A DNA stretch of 64,000 nucleotides from Glebionis coronaria (GCA_025667525.1 CM046879.1:390313039-390377038), one strand, 5' to 3'; positions 31,998 to 43,452 are shown, counted from the stretch's first letter. The notes: generated from the sequence alone by a model not told the origin. Translations and numbers: made by a program.

Positions 31998-33254
31998 TTA
32001 GGGATTGACCATCCCAATACTTGCAACCAAGTACTGGAATCTCCCTATATCAAAAGGTTTTTTCAAAAGATCAGCAACATTAAGTTATGTATCAATTGTC
32101 TTAGGGACAATCAAGCCTTTTTCAAAACAGTCTCTAATAAAATGATGTCTGATTTCAACATGTTTAGTTTTGCTATTAATTATGCAAATTGTGCTGTTAT
32201 TGTCAATAAATATCTTGGTTTTAAGAAAGTTGTACCTATAATCAAGAAACTGATTTTGAATCCAAAGGACTTGTCCACAGCATGCAGCAACAGCCACATA
32301 TTCAGCTTCAGTAGTGGAAGTTGCCAAAATAGTTTGCTTTTTACACTGCCAAGATATAAGCCTGCTCCGCAAAAATTGACATCCACCTGTCGTGGACTTC
32401 CTATCATTGTTGTCACCTCCATAGTCACTATCTGAATAGGCTATCAGCTCAAAGGGTGACTCTTTAGGATACAAGAGTCCTAAGGTAGGATGACACTTGA
32501 GATATCTAAAGATTCTCTTCACAGCAAACAGGTGGCACTCTATTGGTGTCACTTGGTGTCTTGCACACACACACATAACAAATATGATGTCAGGTCTTGA
32601 GGTTGTAAGGTACATGAGAGATCCAATCATGGATCTATAGGTTCTAACATCAATAGGTTTTCCTTGGCCCTATTTTCCCCAAGGATGCTCTTTGTCTATA
32701 GGAGTGGAGACTTTCTTTCCTTCACACAATCCAAACTTTTTCACAATCTCAGCAACATATTTGTCTTGGGAAATAAAAATTCCATCATTCCTCTACTGAA
32801 CTTGTAACCCAAAGAAAAATTTGAGCTCTCCCATTGCACTCATTTAGAATTTGTCTTGCATTAATTTGGCAAACTCCTTGCTAAGCATGGAGTTTGTGGA
32901 TCCAAAAATGATATCATCTACATATACTTGCACTAAAAACAAGTCACCTTTTTGTTTCTTGATAAACAGGGTCTGGTCAACCTTTCCCCTGTTGAATCCA
33001 TTATCCAAGAGATACTTGGATAGAGTCCCATACTAGGCTCTAGGAGCTTGATGAAATCCATACATTGCCTTCTTTACGTTTTAGACCTTGTTTGGATGTT
33101 CTGGATCTTCAAAACCTGGAGGCTGCTTAACATACACCTCCTCATCAATGGTGCCATAGAGGAAGGCACTCTTAACATCTATCTGGTACACAATAAAATC
33201 CAAGTAAGAAGCATATGTCAGAAACAGTCTGATGGCTTCAATTCTGGCAACTGG
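31998..33254 (-). pseudogene. COP2 reverse transcriptase (C-terminal) and RNase H
   Basis: From the COP3 insertion at 33254 the frame reads ARIEAIRLFLTYASYLDF, YQIDVKSAFLYGTIDEEVY and QPPGFEDPEHPNKV. A decayed stretch (32631-33080) follows that keeps the RT active site VQVYVDDIIFG (about 32905-32930) but has stops. The 181-codon RNase H region (32085-32630) has SRPDIIFVMC, YSDSDYGGDNNDRKSTTGG, LISWQCKKQT and TTEAEYVAVAACC, so the catalytic Asp and Glu are kept. A TAA after PKTIDT is followed by the conserved DLLKKPF and ASIGMVNP tail, ending at 31998. Confidence 0.85.
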
Positions 33255-33748
33255 TGTTGGGAATAAAATGAAGCCAAGATGCTTAGACGCTGACAGGAGG
33301 ACTTTGGACGTTGATAGGAAGAAATCAAGCGTTGTCAAGACAAGCGTTGACAGGAAGAAGTCAAGCGTTTATAAGAAGAATTCAAGCACTGATAAGATAC
33401 ATAGTCTACACGTTTTATGTTTCTAGTAAAGATATGTTCGACAATGTATTTCTTATGTTTATCTTTACCTAAAATAGCTGATACGTAGACTCTTGTACAA
33501 GGTTCCTTAATCTATAAAAGGAGGCCTTTAGGTTTAGTTCAATATATGTTTTTTCACACTTTCATTGTACGCAAGTTCGATAAATCAATCAAAGTGAAAG
33601 TTTAGTTTATCTTGTTTGTGTGTTCTTGTTTAAGTATTAATTCCGCATAATACTTAAATTGTTTCATATACAACAAAGTTTCTCTAAGTGTTTAACTTGA
33701 TTTATTCTCGCTTACACAAGCTAAATCGATCTAAGTTTGGGATCAACA
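33255..33748 (+). repeat. COP3 5' LTR (494 bp)
   Basis: Begins TGTTGGGAATAAAATG and ends GTTTGGGATCAACA. TATA box CTATAAAAG at 33512-33520. Six copies of an ACGCTGACAGG-like motif are packed into 33286-33396 in the U3. Confidence 0.88.
33512..33520 (+). promoter_or_regulatory. TATA box of COP3 LTR
   Basis: CTATAAAAG, about 257 bases from the LTR start and about 115 bases after the motif cluster. Confidence 0.6.
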
Positions 33749-33750
33749 AG

Positions 33751-33762
33751 TGGTATCAGAGC
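33751..33762 (+). other. COP3 primer-binding site
   Basis: TGGTATCAGAGC, a perfect initiator tRNA-Met site two bases after the LTR. Confidence 0.92.
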
Positions 33763-33848
33763 TTGTTGAGGAACTTTGATCTAAAGAATACAAAAACCCT
33801 AAATCGCCAAAAACCCTAATTTTCAAGAAACCCTAAAATCTAGACAAC

Positions 33849-34607
33849 ATGTCTACTCCAGAGTTGACCTCCTCCTCAAGCCATAACATAAAAATCCCCA
33901 TGATAGACCCAGACAACTTTGAGTTATGGAAGTTCAATTTTGAGCAGTACCTTCAAATCCATGACCACACCCTATTGGAAATTATTGAATATGGAAACAC
34001 ATTCGATAAGGCTGCCAAGATTCAAGCTGCTATTACTTTAAGATCAACTCCAGGCTCAACTGAAGCTCATCGAAGAGAACAACCTGGAGATGGGAGAGTT
34101 ATCTCAACTGAGGACATTACAAAGATAAGGAATGACATGAAATCTCTAAGCATCCTCAAACTTTCTTTGGGACAAGCCAATCATCACAAGTATAGGGGCT
34201 ATGAGTCTGCCAATGATCTTTGGGCAGCCCTTCAAGTCACTTATGGTGGTAATGATGATATCGCCTTAGAGAAAAAGAAGCAACTCTTGCATGAGTATGC
34301 TGTGTTCAAAGCTTTTCCCAATGAAAAGCTAAGTGGGGTGAGAAGCAGACTTCTTGACATCACAAGAAAATTTTCATTTATAGGAACAGTGCATGATGAT
34401 GCTGATATCATCACCACTTTCCATAAAAGTCTTGGTGATGCATGGAAGATTGAAGCAAGGTCTATGATTGTAAATAATACTCACAAAAGTTCCACTTTTG
34501 ATGACGTCTACAATAAACTAAGGATTGTAGAGAGTGACATCCTTTTGGATCAAGGAAGCAAATCTACCAATGGAAATATGGCCTTCTTCTCACATAGTGA
34601 AGGTTAA
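33849..34607 (+). CDS. COP3 gag, capsid domain
   Basis: A 252-codon frame from an ATG 86 bases after the primer site. It shows the copia gag order: IPMIDPDNFELWKFNFEQYL, a 40-residue insertion with RREQPGDGR, LSLGQANHHKYRGYESANDLW, KKQLLHEYAVFKAFPNEKL and ITTFHKSLGDAWK. A TAA at 34608-34610 ends it, and the gag continues in another frame from about 34690. It forms the capsid. Good conservation up to the stop suggests the stop is fairly recent. Confidence 0.85.
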   Translation: MSTPELTSSSSHNIKIPMIDPDNFELWKFNFEQYLQIHDHTLLEIIEYGNTFDKAAKIQAAITLRSTPGSTEAHRREQPGDGRVISTEDITKIRNDMKSLSILKLSLGQANHHKYRGYESANDLWAALQVTYGGNDDIALEKKKQLLHEYAVFKAFPNEKLSGVRSRLLDITRKFSFIGTVHDDADIITTFHKSLGDAWKIEARSMIVNNTHKSSTFDDVYNKLRIVESDILLDQGSKSTNGNMAFFSHSEG

Positions 34608-36621
34608 TTTGATCAAAGGGAGTCATACATGCACTCCGTTATTGGATTACCTTGTGTCAACGTTGGATCAAGCTTTGTAAGCGTATTCAGACGCTGACAC
34701 ATACAATGTTGACTCACCAAAAGTTAAACCTGCTGGAATTGATCTAGATACAGTATGTGCATACATTGCTTCATTGCCCAATGGTTCAGTGATTACATAT
34801 GAGGACCTTGAGCAAATTAGTGATGAGCATTTAGAGGAGATGGACATAAAGTGGAATACAGCACTTGCAAGCATAAGGGCCAATAGATGGAATAGGAGAT
34901 TCAGGAAGAAGATGACCTTTAATGCTAAGGACACTGATGGGTTTGATAAATCCAAAGTTGAGTGTTACAATTGCCATATAATGGTTCACTTTATGAGAGA
35001 GTGTAGATCTCCAAGAAGATCTGATGCTGGAAAGCCTTCAAGCCAAATCATCAAGGTTGAAGATACAAAAGCTATGGTAGCCATGCAAGAGATTGATGGT
35101 GTTGGCTGGGACTGGAGCTTTTTGGCCAAAGACGTGGAAGAGAACAAAGCTTGGTCGTAGAAAAGAAGGAACATGAGCATGTTCACTATGCTCTCATGGC
35201 ACATTCTTCATCTTCATCAGACAATTAGGTATATGATGATGCATTTTGTAGTAAAGGTTGTCGTTTAAACACTGAAAAACTTAAGAAAGAAATTTTAAAG
35301 TTAAAATCAGATGTTTTTGATGCAAAATGCAAGTTATCTAACTATCAACTTGCACTTGTTCAAACTGAAAAGACAGTGGCTGAATATAAGAAAATTGAGC
35401 TTGACCTAAAAGATCAAATCTATGTTTTGACTCATGACCTAAATGCTAGTGTTGAGGTAAGGGACATCTTGGAGAGGTCCAATGGTGTCATTCAGGCTAA
35501 GTTAGATGAGGCCATAAAAAGAGAGATAATGTATATCTTAAAATTCAAAGATTTGATAAATCTTCTCAAACCCTAGAAAAATGTGTTAGTGAACAAAGGG
35601 ATTCTAGGGATATGACTGGGATTGGGATGAAAGAGTATGCTGGTATTCCACCACCTGCTGGGAACTTCTATGGTGTCCTTAGAAAGGATTTGTCTTGGAC
35701 TGGTATACCAGAACTCCAAGAAAAGGAATTTATTCCTCCACCAAGAGTTCTTACTCCAGTAGATGAATACAAGTAGAAATTGACTGATTTGGACCAATGG
35801 AAGAAAGCCAACCCTACCTTGTTTGTTAAAGGAGGTATGTTTAGTGACAACCCAAATGAATCAACATCCATAAAAGTAACCAACCCTACTACTGGCAAGA
35901 CTGCTGACCTTGCCTTAAACGTTGATAGAAAACCTAGTATTAAAAATGCAGAAATGTATAGAAAACCTAGGTCACCAAAAGGTCAAGTTAGTGATAATGG
36001 GACAGGTTTCTTTTCATCTAGACCTAGAGTTATGTCTAGAAAAGCCTGTTATACTTGTGGGAGTTTTTCACATTTGGCTTATAAGCGTGTCAACGCTTCA
36101 AAGGTCAACGCTGATAGAAAGTCAACCATGGTCAAACCCAAACCTTTTGTCCAGCAAAGTCCACAAGTCATTAGACCAGCCCCATTCTTTACTGAAGGGT
36201 CTAATACTTATAGACAAAGGCCTTTTCTAAAGACCAATACATGGTCTAACATACAATGGGTTTCTGTAGCAAACCCTTGGTTTGACGCTGATAAAGGTAA
36301 TTTTAGCATTGTCAAGAACAATTTTAACGCTGACAGGAATGTTTCCAACGCTGTTAGACCAAGTAACGCCAAATACTTGCAACCAAAAGGAAAAGGGTAT
36401 AAAGCTTCTTCTAGTTTATCTTGGAGACCTAAACAAGATAAAAACCCTATATCAAATGGGATTTCTATGACCTATAACAGTTTTCATTATATTTCAAAGG
36501 TCATAACTAAACCAATTGGGGTTAACTGGGTGTTTTATCTAAAAAGGGATGAACAAGGGGTTGTTATAAGGACTAAGTCTATTCTTGTTGAACAACCAAA
36601 TGAATCTAAGTCTGCTCAGGC
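34608..36621 (+). pseudogene. COP3 gag C-terminal region with zinc knuckle and linker
   Basis: The frame continues in pieces. 34774-35160 has the helical DEHLEEMDIKWNTALASIRA region and one knuckle, CYNCHIMVHFMREC (CX2CX4HX4C). A TAG follows, then a coiled-coil stretch (35231-35575, LKKEILKLKSDVFDAK, QTEKTVAEYKK). After another stop comes a Pro-rich segment (EYAGIPPPAGNFYG) and a basic linker (35780-36620) with CYTCGSFSHLAYK as a second, incomplete knuckle. The motif AACGCTGATAG recurs in this linker, so part of the coding sequence is made of the element's own DNA motif. Confidence 0.75.
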
Positions 36622-36990
36622 TTGGGTTCCCAAAGAAAACCAATTTGTTTTCTTTATGTACAGGGCATTCAAAAGCAGGTTAATGATTATGGCTATTGGG
36701 TTAGTGGATGCTCTAGGTACATGACGGGGAAGAAAGATTATTTGACTAACTTTACCCCCATTAAGGATGGTGACAAAGTGTACTTTGGTGGAGGATATGG
36801 AACCATTACTGGCAAAGGCACTCTTATCACTAACAATCTGCGTTTTGAAAACGTATTTCTGGTAAAAGAACTTGATTATAATCTGTTTAGTGTATCACAA
36901 GTTTGTGATAACAAAAATAAGGTTCTTTTCACTAATACTGAATGCTTGGTTTTAAGCAAAGATTTTAAAATACCTGATAAGAAATTCATT
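36622..36990 (+). pseudogene. COP3 protease, catalytic Asp lost
   Basis: Copia protease region: YWVSGCSRYMTGKKDYL, then VYFGGGYGTITGKGTL, FENVFLVKELDYNLFSVSQVCD and TECLVLSKDFKIPD. The family has Asp-Ser-Gly, but here the Asp codon is GTT (Val), so it cannot be active. The frame is cut at about 36990 by SIR1. Roughly 25-30 codons expected before the integrase zinc finger are missing. Confidence 0.82.
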
Positions 36991-37567
36991 GATTATACAA
37001 CACCTAAGTATAGGGGCAGCAATATAGACGGAGGAAACAAGATTTGAGCAGAGAGCTAAGAGATTTCTTTGAGACGAAGGTTTCTTTATTTGAGTGAAGT
37101 GTTTGAGATTGAGAGAGAGATATATTGAATGGGACGGAGGGATTGTGATTGATTAGGGAAAACTTTTGAGAGTTACTAAAGGTCAAAGAAATAAGGGACG
37201 GAGATAACAAGAAGTGGGTTTTTGGGTTTCCACGTATTGCAAGTTGGTATCCACACGTTTCTATACCAATTAAATCTCAAGCCACGTGTGGGGTGGATGC
37301 AATCTTTCAACCGGATTTTTAGTTTATTTTGATTGGTACAAAATTAATTAAGCGGGTATTCCGAAAAGAGTTAACGTGGAAATATATTTGATGGGTTAAA
37401 CGTTATTGTGACCGGATTTCAAGAAAAACGTGACGAGTCAAAGTGACGAGCTTCATTTATATCATCAATCGAGGAATTTTAAGTGTTATTTACGGGTCTT
37501 TCGTTTTTTCACGAATTGTTAAATTCCGAAAACTACCACATCCACAATCATTTTTTATCGACATTCA
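36991..37567 (+). other. SIR1 leader
   Basis: About 570 bp before gag. GACGGAG occurs three times. No primer site is recognised; TGGTATCCACAC at about 37240 is only a weak partial match. Confidence 0.45.
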
Positions 37568-39772
37568 ATGGATTCGTTGAGTTCGACATTTCAAGAGGGA
37601 GAATCGCATTCAATGCAAAACAAAGTTAGAAAAAGTGGCATCACTTCACTTCAAATGCTTCAGTCTCATCTTGTCACTCTTTCGAGGATTCAAGGAGGGA
37701 GCGAATTTGTGACAATCTTTGGTCAAGATCGTCATATATTCATCGACTCAATTTTCACCACTTTGACCCAACTCGCCGAGCAACTCAACAATGAAAACTT
37801 CAATCACTCTGCATCGACACTTGCATATAGGACTCTTGTGACACAACTCACGCCATTCCTCCAATACAATATCATCAAGTCTGAAAGTTCAGTGATTTAC
37901 CAATCTTTTCTTCGAGATACACATACCGAGCTTCGAGTTTTCCGTGATACAATATTAAAACTCATGACATCGGTCTCGTCTTCGATTTAAGAAAGATCTC
38001 GACTTCAGCGAGCGTATGATAATGGCGTGCAAGAATCAATGACGCATATGCAAGAGGAGAATGGTCATACGGTTGACAACTCGGAGCCTAACGATGGCAA
38101 GAGCACGGAATCAGGAGGACAACATGATACCAGTGGCACGTCAGGGAATGTTCACGAGATTTCTCTTGATGACACCTTACCCATTTATGACGCAGAGCCT
38201 GCAAACATGGTACAATGTAATGTTGTTTATGATGTATATGCTGATGACATGCCGCATATTGAGCATTCTGAACCTAATTATGACAAACATGGGATGGAAA
38301 AGAGTGATAGAAATACCACTTCTGATTCATCCGATGTAAGTCATAATGGGGGAGAGATTGTTCAGAATGCTATAGTACATCATGATAATTGTATTATAAC
38401 TGCTTCGTTAACTGATTCTGATTCCAAGATTAAAGAGCTCGAAACGATCATAGCTCAGCAATCAAAAGATCTTGAGGATGTCAAACTTGAATTTTCTAAG
38501 AAAAAGGACAAATTTGAAGAATACTTTGAAAAACTTGAAAAGTCTAACGTTGTTCTTGAAAGAAAATTGGATCAAAAAGTTTTAGATTCTAAAGCCGAAA
38601 AGGATAATCTTTTGAAACAAATTCAGTTACTAGAGTCTAAATTGGCATCTCAAGATGAATTGCTCAAAGAAAATGAGACTTTAAAGGCCCAAGTACAGGA
38701 AAAGGTTTTTGCTATAGCTGCGTTGAAAAACGAGTTAAGGAAAACTAGAGGACCTAGTGTGGACACTAAGCTTGAAAAACCATCAATCTTGGGGAAACCG
38801 CCTACAAATCAATTCGTCAGACAACCGACTGTCAGACAACCTACTGCATTTAGATCCGAGCGACCACAATCCTTGAGACCGCGGTTTGCCTCCCAAGTTG
38901 ATTTAGTTCACTTTCCTAGACCAGTCACTCCACCATCTAGGCCCAATGTGACTAAAACAGCTTTTACAAGACCTAATCATATGATTGCCTCTAGTTTCTC
39001 TAAGAATAGTTCAAAGAACACATCTAGAACTAGTTCAACTAATGTGCGCCATGATTTTGGTCAAAGGGAAACTATTCAAAAGACACATGTAAGAGATAGC
39101 AATGTCCAACCTAGTCAGATGCCTTCTAGATTACCCAACACTGCTAACCGTAGCATGACGTCTCCTAGGAGCATCGATCAATCATCTAGGAATTACTCGG
39201 ACATTAAATATGCTATTTGTAAAACATGTAGAAAATGTGTCTTTACGGCAAATCATGATTCTTGTGTCAAGAAATTACTTGATGAGGTGAACTCCCGTGC
39301 TAGACTTAAATCCCAATGGGTAGCTAAAATCAAACCCATTGGTAAAATGTGGCGCCCCACTGGTAGAACTTTCACTCTTGTAGGAAACGAGTGCCCTTTA
39401 ACTAGGATAATCTCCGACTCTACTAAGACTGCTAGGGAGGAAATTGAAAAAGATGATACATCACTTAAGCCTGAACTTAAAGTTTTCTATAAAAGGAAAC
39501 GTTTGCCAACTAAGATAAGTGAATCATCTACTCAGGCCACCTTTGACACATGTAAAGCCAACTGTGAACCCCCACGTGCTTCTATAATTGATATCGCTAA
39601 CCCATGTCAAAGCATGCAAATTCCTAATGAGAATGCAGGTACCAAAGTTGATGTTCCAAAAGAACGAAGCGGTCCAATCGTTGTATACCGTTCAACAAAG
39701 GATACTCTCAGAGTTTGGTTGCTGAAGAAGCAGATATCAGAGAAACAAATGTCTCAGGGGATTCATGGTTAA
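37568..39772 (+). pseudogene. SIR1 gag-like gene with one in-frame stop
   Basis: The ATG at 37568 opens 140 codons that end in TAA at 37988-37990. The same frame then stays open to 39772, so this is one gene of about 734 codons with one stop. The N-terminal part is helical and Ser/Thr-rich (no family recognised). The centre has acidic repeats and a clear coiled coil (about 38430-38745, LETIIAQQSKDLEDVKLEF). A basic Pro/Arg/Ser-rich region follows, then a Cys/His cluster CKTCRKCVFTANHDSC near 39220, RPTGRTFTLVGNECPLTRI, and the end motif LRVWLLKK. I recall the last two motifs from ends of copia gag in Asteraceae. No protease follows. Confidence 0.75.
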
Positions 39773-39774
39773 GC

Positions 39775-40640
39775 TGCACTAGGACTTACAGTCACATAAC
39801 AGACTGTAACTCGATCTCAAAAGACAGGAAAGTTCATCTCGATGATGACTTATCCTAAAAACGAGAAATTCATTTTTCTCGGGCATGAGCTTATGTTAAA
39901 AACATTCCACGTTTTTAAGCTCATGCACAAGGACTTATAGTCGCATCACAGACTATAACTCGATCATCAAAGAAAGGAAAGTTTATCGCCGATGATAAAC
40001 TTATCCTAACAACGAGAAATTCATTTTTCTCGGGCATGAGCTTATGATTAAAAATATTCAAAGTTTTTAAGCTCATGCACAAAGGCTTATAGATAAATGA
40101 CAATCTATAACCCGCTCTTCAAAGGCAGGAAAGTTTATCCCCGATGATAAACTTATCCTTATAACGAGAAATTAATCTTTCTCGGGCATGAGCTTATATT
40201 AAAAATATTCAAAGTTTTTTAAGCTCATGCACAATGGTTCATTGTTAAATGTCAGACAATGACCCGAACTTCAAATAAAGGAAAGATTATCTTTTATGAT
40301 AACTTATCCTCATAACGAGAAACTAACCTTTCTCGGTCATGAGCTTGTGTTAAAACATTCGATGTTTTAAGCTCAGAAAGGAAAGTGTATCTTTTAAATA
40401 AGAGAACTTTTCCTCATAACGAGAAATTAACCTTTCTCGGTCATGAGCTTTCCGTTAAAACAATCAAAGTTTTCAAGCTCATGAAAACGACTTCTAAGTA
40501 AATGTCAGCTTAGGACTCGTCCTTCAGATAAAAGGAAAGCTTATCGCCGATGGTAACTTATCCTTAACAACAGGAAGCTTACAACTTCTCGGACTTGAGC
40601 TTTCTTAAGATATTCAACGTTATTAAGCTCAAGTAATTGT
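39775..40640 (+). repeat. SIR1 hairpin-array repeat (about 150-bp units)
   Basis: Four units start at TGCAC (39775, 39924, 40076, 40228; spacing 149-152), followed by a shorter fifth unit and a diverged sixth. Each full unit contains four inverted repeats in the same order: (1) TTACAGTC-type stem, (2) AGTTTATC/GATAAACT, (3) CGAGAAA/TTTCTCG, (4) GCATGAGCTT/AAGCTCATGC. Stem sequences change between units while pairing is kept. No ORF is present. Confidence 0.9.
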
Positions 40641-43337
40641 TTTTCAAAACTTGGAACACAATTTTTCAAGAATTTCTCAAAAGATATTTCTAAATCTTTC
40701 AAAGTTGTGTGTTCAAAAATGTTTTGATAAAACGAGCATGTCTTCTGGAATCGATAATATTTACGAACCTAGAAATGTCATTCAATAATGACACGGGGTT
40801 GTAAATAAAGTTCGAGCAGAAGTTTAAAAGATTTAAAACATGCTCCATATGGTTTGCTATTATTTCTGATAGCAACCCGCTTTTCACATAGAAGTCAAGC
40901 ATTTCACCGGAAAGCTTTGACTTCAGAATACAAAGTTATCAACTCCACAATCCGAAGTTCGTTGCAATTGATATTTACATACTAGACGATGCGACTCCTC
41001 AAACGGTGACTACAGCTCTTTCAATAGAACACGGGTCAACAATTGAGGGGGAGCAATTGTCCAGCATTCACAATCCTTGATGCCGAGAGTGCCAAGTTCA
41101 CATATTGGTGTCAAGACAACGATATCAATCATACACATGGAGTCAAGAGATAACTTCAGACGTGACGAGGTGACCAACATTCGTGAACAAGAACCATGTG
41201 AATCTTTCATATGATGTTCTCCATCATTCAGGTCTAACCTCGTAAATTGTTAATCTTGTGAATGCATTATCATATATGATCTTTGCACGTGATAAATACC
41301 TTACACTTGTGTTTAAAAGGTATTTAATTTACGTTTCAAGTACACCCTCATTAATTTGAGGGGGAGCTTGTTAAAATCATGAAGATAACTAGATTTGTAT
41401 TTTTCTTCCCAAATTTTCTTAAAATGCTATTAAATCAATTGATATTAAAAACATCGATTGCGTTAATATTTTTAATATGGGGGAGAAAATGTGATTTAAT
41501 ATGGGAAATGATTAATCACAAATGGTTTGACTTAACGTATTAGCTCATCCCGACATGTGCGAAATGTTTTCGGATATCGTGGCATATGTTAAGGGGGAGC
41601 AAAATGGATTTGCACTTCAAAATGGATTTCATGGTGACATACACTTACCCAAAACATCTATATTCACGACGGTGAAGATTGTGGTGACATAAGGATGGTA
41701 GGATAGGATAAAGTCCAATGATTTCTCTAGAATCGGAGGAATCTTCCCAAGGACATTCCATAGCTAGAAATAGTAGTCCTTAGGAAAGATGGAGGAAGAT
41801 TGTGAACGTAGCTGAATGCCGACCAAGTACTTAAGTTAGCACTGGAACAATCACAACAAGGTGCTAGTTATGACGTATTGGTAAGCATTGAAGGGGTTGA
41901 AGAATGAAAAAGAATTGTAAAGATAAAGGGTGTAAAGAAAGAAGCCCTCCTTACAACCTTAGGCAGAAACCAGGTCAATTCATATGCTATTGAGATCATT
42001 TATGATTCTCGATATTGAAGATAGACATCATGGACCCAGTGATGCAAGGCACAACCCATCCCAGCTAACTCAGATATCTCTCAAAAGATATTTGTTTTAA
42101 TCACACGGAGACAACACATTATCTATTGATTTATTCACTCCGAATAAATTGGTATTTAAAAGGTGGCACTCCTCTCCAGCCTCCGATCACTAAAATCCAA
42201 AATGCACGATCGAGTCTAGAGCCATTTGAGATCATAAAATATCTCATTAGGACACACTTTCATATTTACTTGCTTCTTCACACTCTGTGAAAAGTAAGAA
42301 AGTTCTTAAGAGTCCTACGTAAAATCTTCATGATCTTGCCTGAACATCCGAGTAATACGAAAGTATTTACAATGAAGATGGAAATCCTTCTTGAGCGAAT
42401 ATCAAAAAGATCATGGTAGGTGACTTGTGCGATTCTTTATGAATCAAACTTGTGATAACTGGAAAGTAATAGTGGTTTAATTCTTAAATAAATTTAAACA
42501 CGTTCCAGGCCTCTATGCAATATCTTAGTGATCTTGCCAGAACATTCAGAGTAATACTATTAAGTATTTACAGTGACGAATGGAAATCCTTCTAGTGTTA
42601 ACATCAAACAGCACTTGGTAGGTAACTTGCAAGATTCTATATGAATCAAGCTAGTGACAACTGGAAAGCAACGATGGTGCGGTTTTTAATTGAACTTCAC
42701 TTGTTCCAGGAACATGAATTGACGGCTTCAAATCATGCGGATAATATTATCCAAATGATTCACTCTTTACGTTCGCAGTCAGCTTTGGACGGTCGAGTAA
42801 AGAGAACGGGTTTACCCGCGAAATCTTGTCAAGGAGGTTCTTTATTGAAACTACCTGCCACAAGTACGATATTTAATATCGTCCAACGGTCTTCACCGAC
42901 CGGAGGTAAAATGCTACCGAATTAGAATGAAATGTTCAAGGCCATTTCATCCGTGTATATTGTTTGTTGCTAACTGTCTTATGCAGCGTAACAAGAAGGT
43001 GGCATTGCGGTGTACAATCCAGAAGAAGTCGTCACCACATGCTTATACTACATACAATTAGTACTTCAACAAATTCAAGAAAGTCTGAAGGTCAAGTCTT
43101 CCGCTGTATCAAACTCTGAAGCTTTCAAGAATTTAAAGGTATAAGTATGTGGAACATGAAGTCACGAAGAGGCGAATGTCACAAGTGACGAATGCACAAG
43201 GTCAAGACAAGAAAACATGCTCAAGACTTAAGTCAAAGATCACATCAAGCATATTCACAAGAACAAGATTGAAGACTCAAGCATAGATGCTAGGTTTAAG
43301 ATTTTGTAAAATGGTGTGACCTCCCTTAGGGGGAGAT
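40641..43337 (+). other. SIR1 non-coding 3' region with more hairpins and purine tracts
   Basis: Perfect stems include TGTCATT/AATGACA (40776-40793), TTGCTAT/ATAGCAA (40854-40875), AAATACCTT/AAGGTATTT (about 41295-41330) and the 17-base near-palindrome ACGATATTTAATATCGT (42866-42882). GGGGGAG tracts occur near 41047, 41353, 41482 and 41594. A roughly 200-bp tandem duplication lies at 42321-42710. I find no protein that can be supported; the open frame at 42641-42925 runs through hairpins. Confidence 0.7.
42321..42710 (+). repeat. About 200-bp tandem duplication in SIR1
   Basis: Landmarks recur in order: GATCTTGCC (42332, 42530), GAGTAATAC with GTATTTAC, ATGGAAATCCTTCT, ACTGGAAAG and GTTCCAGG (42502, 42703). 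The copies have diverged by point changes. Confidence 0.8.
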
Positions 43338-43452
43338 TGTTGGAAATACATTTTCCCAAAGAAAGTCTTGGTCACATCATTATTAGCATAGATCACGAGC
43401 TATAGACTATTTAGGACATTGTAACTTGGAATGACCTCCCTTAGGGGGAGAT
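43325..43452 (+). repeat. Duplicated polypurine tract and LTR start
   Basis: TGACCTCCCTTAGGGGGAGA followed by TTGTTGGAAATAC occurs at about 43318 and again at about 43432, 114 bp apart. Either TGTTGG (43338 or 43453) could begin the 3' LTR. Confidence 0.8.

Larger units (their letters stand above)
8557..33254 (-). mobile_element. COP2: copia (Sirevirus-like) element, 3' half, split by CHR1
   Basis: The minus-strand pieces, read from the right, are C-terminal RT and RNase H (31998-33254), a motif-rich spacer (30879-31997), an accessory ORF (29889-30878 plus 9167-10731), a 3' untranslated region, a polypurine tract and the first 74 bases of the 3' LTR (8557-8630). Bases 10732-29883 are the later CHR1 insertion. 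The upstream half of COP2 lies beyond the window, because COP3 and everything nested in it interrupts RT at 33254. An ORF downstream of pol is a hallmark of Sireviruses. Confidence 0.82.

Noticed and set aside
37239..37252. TGGTATCCACAC as the SIR1 primer-binding site
   Set aside because: Only seven bases match the initiator tRNA-Met site, and no LTR end precedes it.
42641..42925. 94-codon open frame in SIR1
   Set aside because: It runs through several inverted repeats and has no recognisable domain or partner frame.
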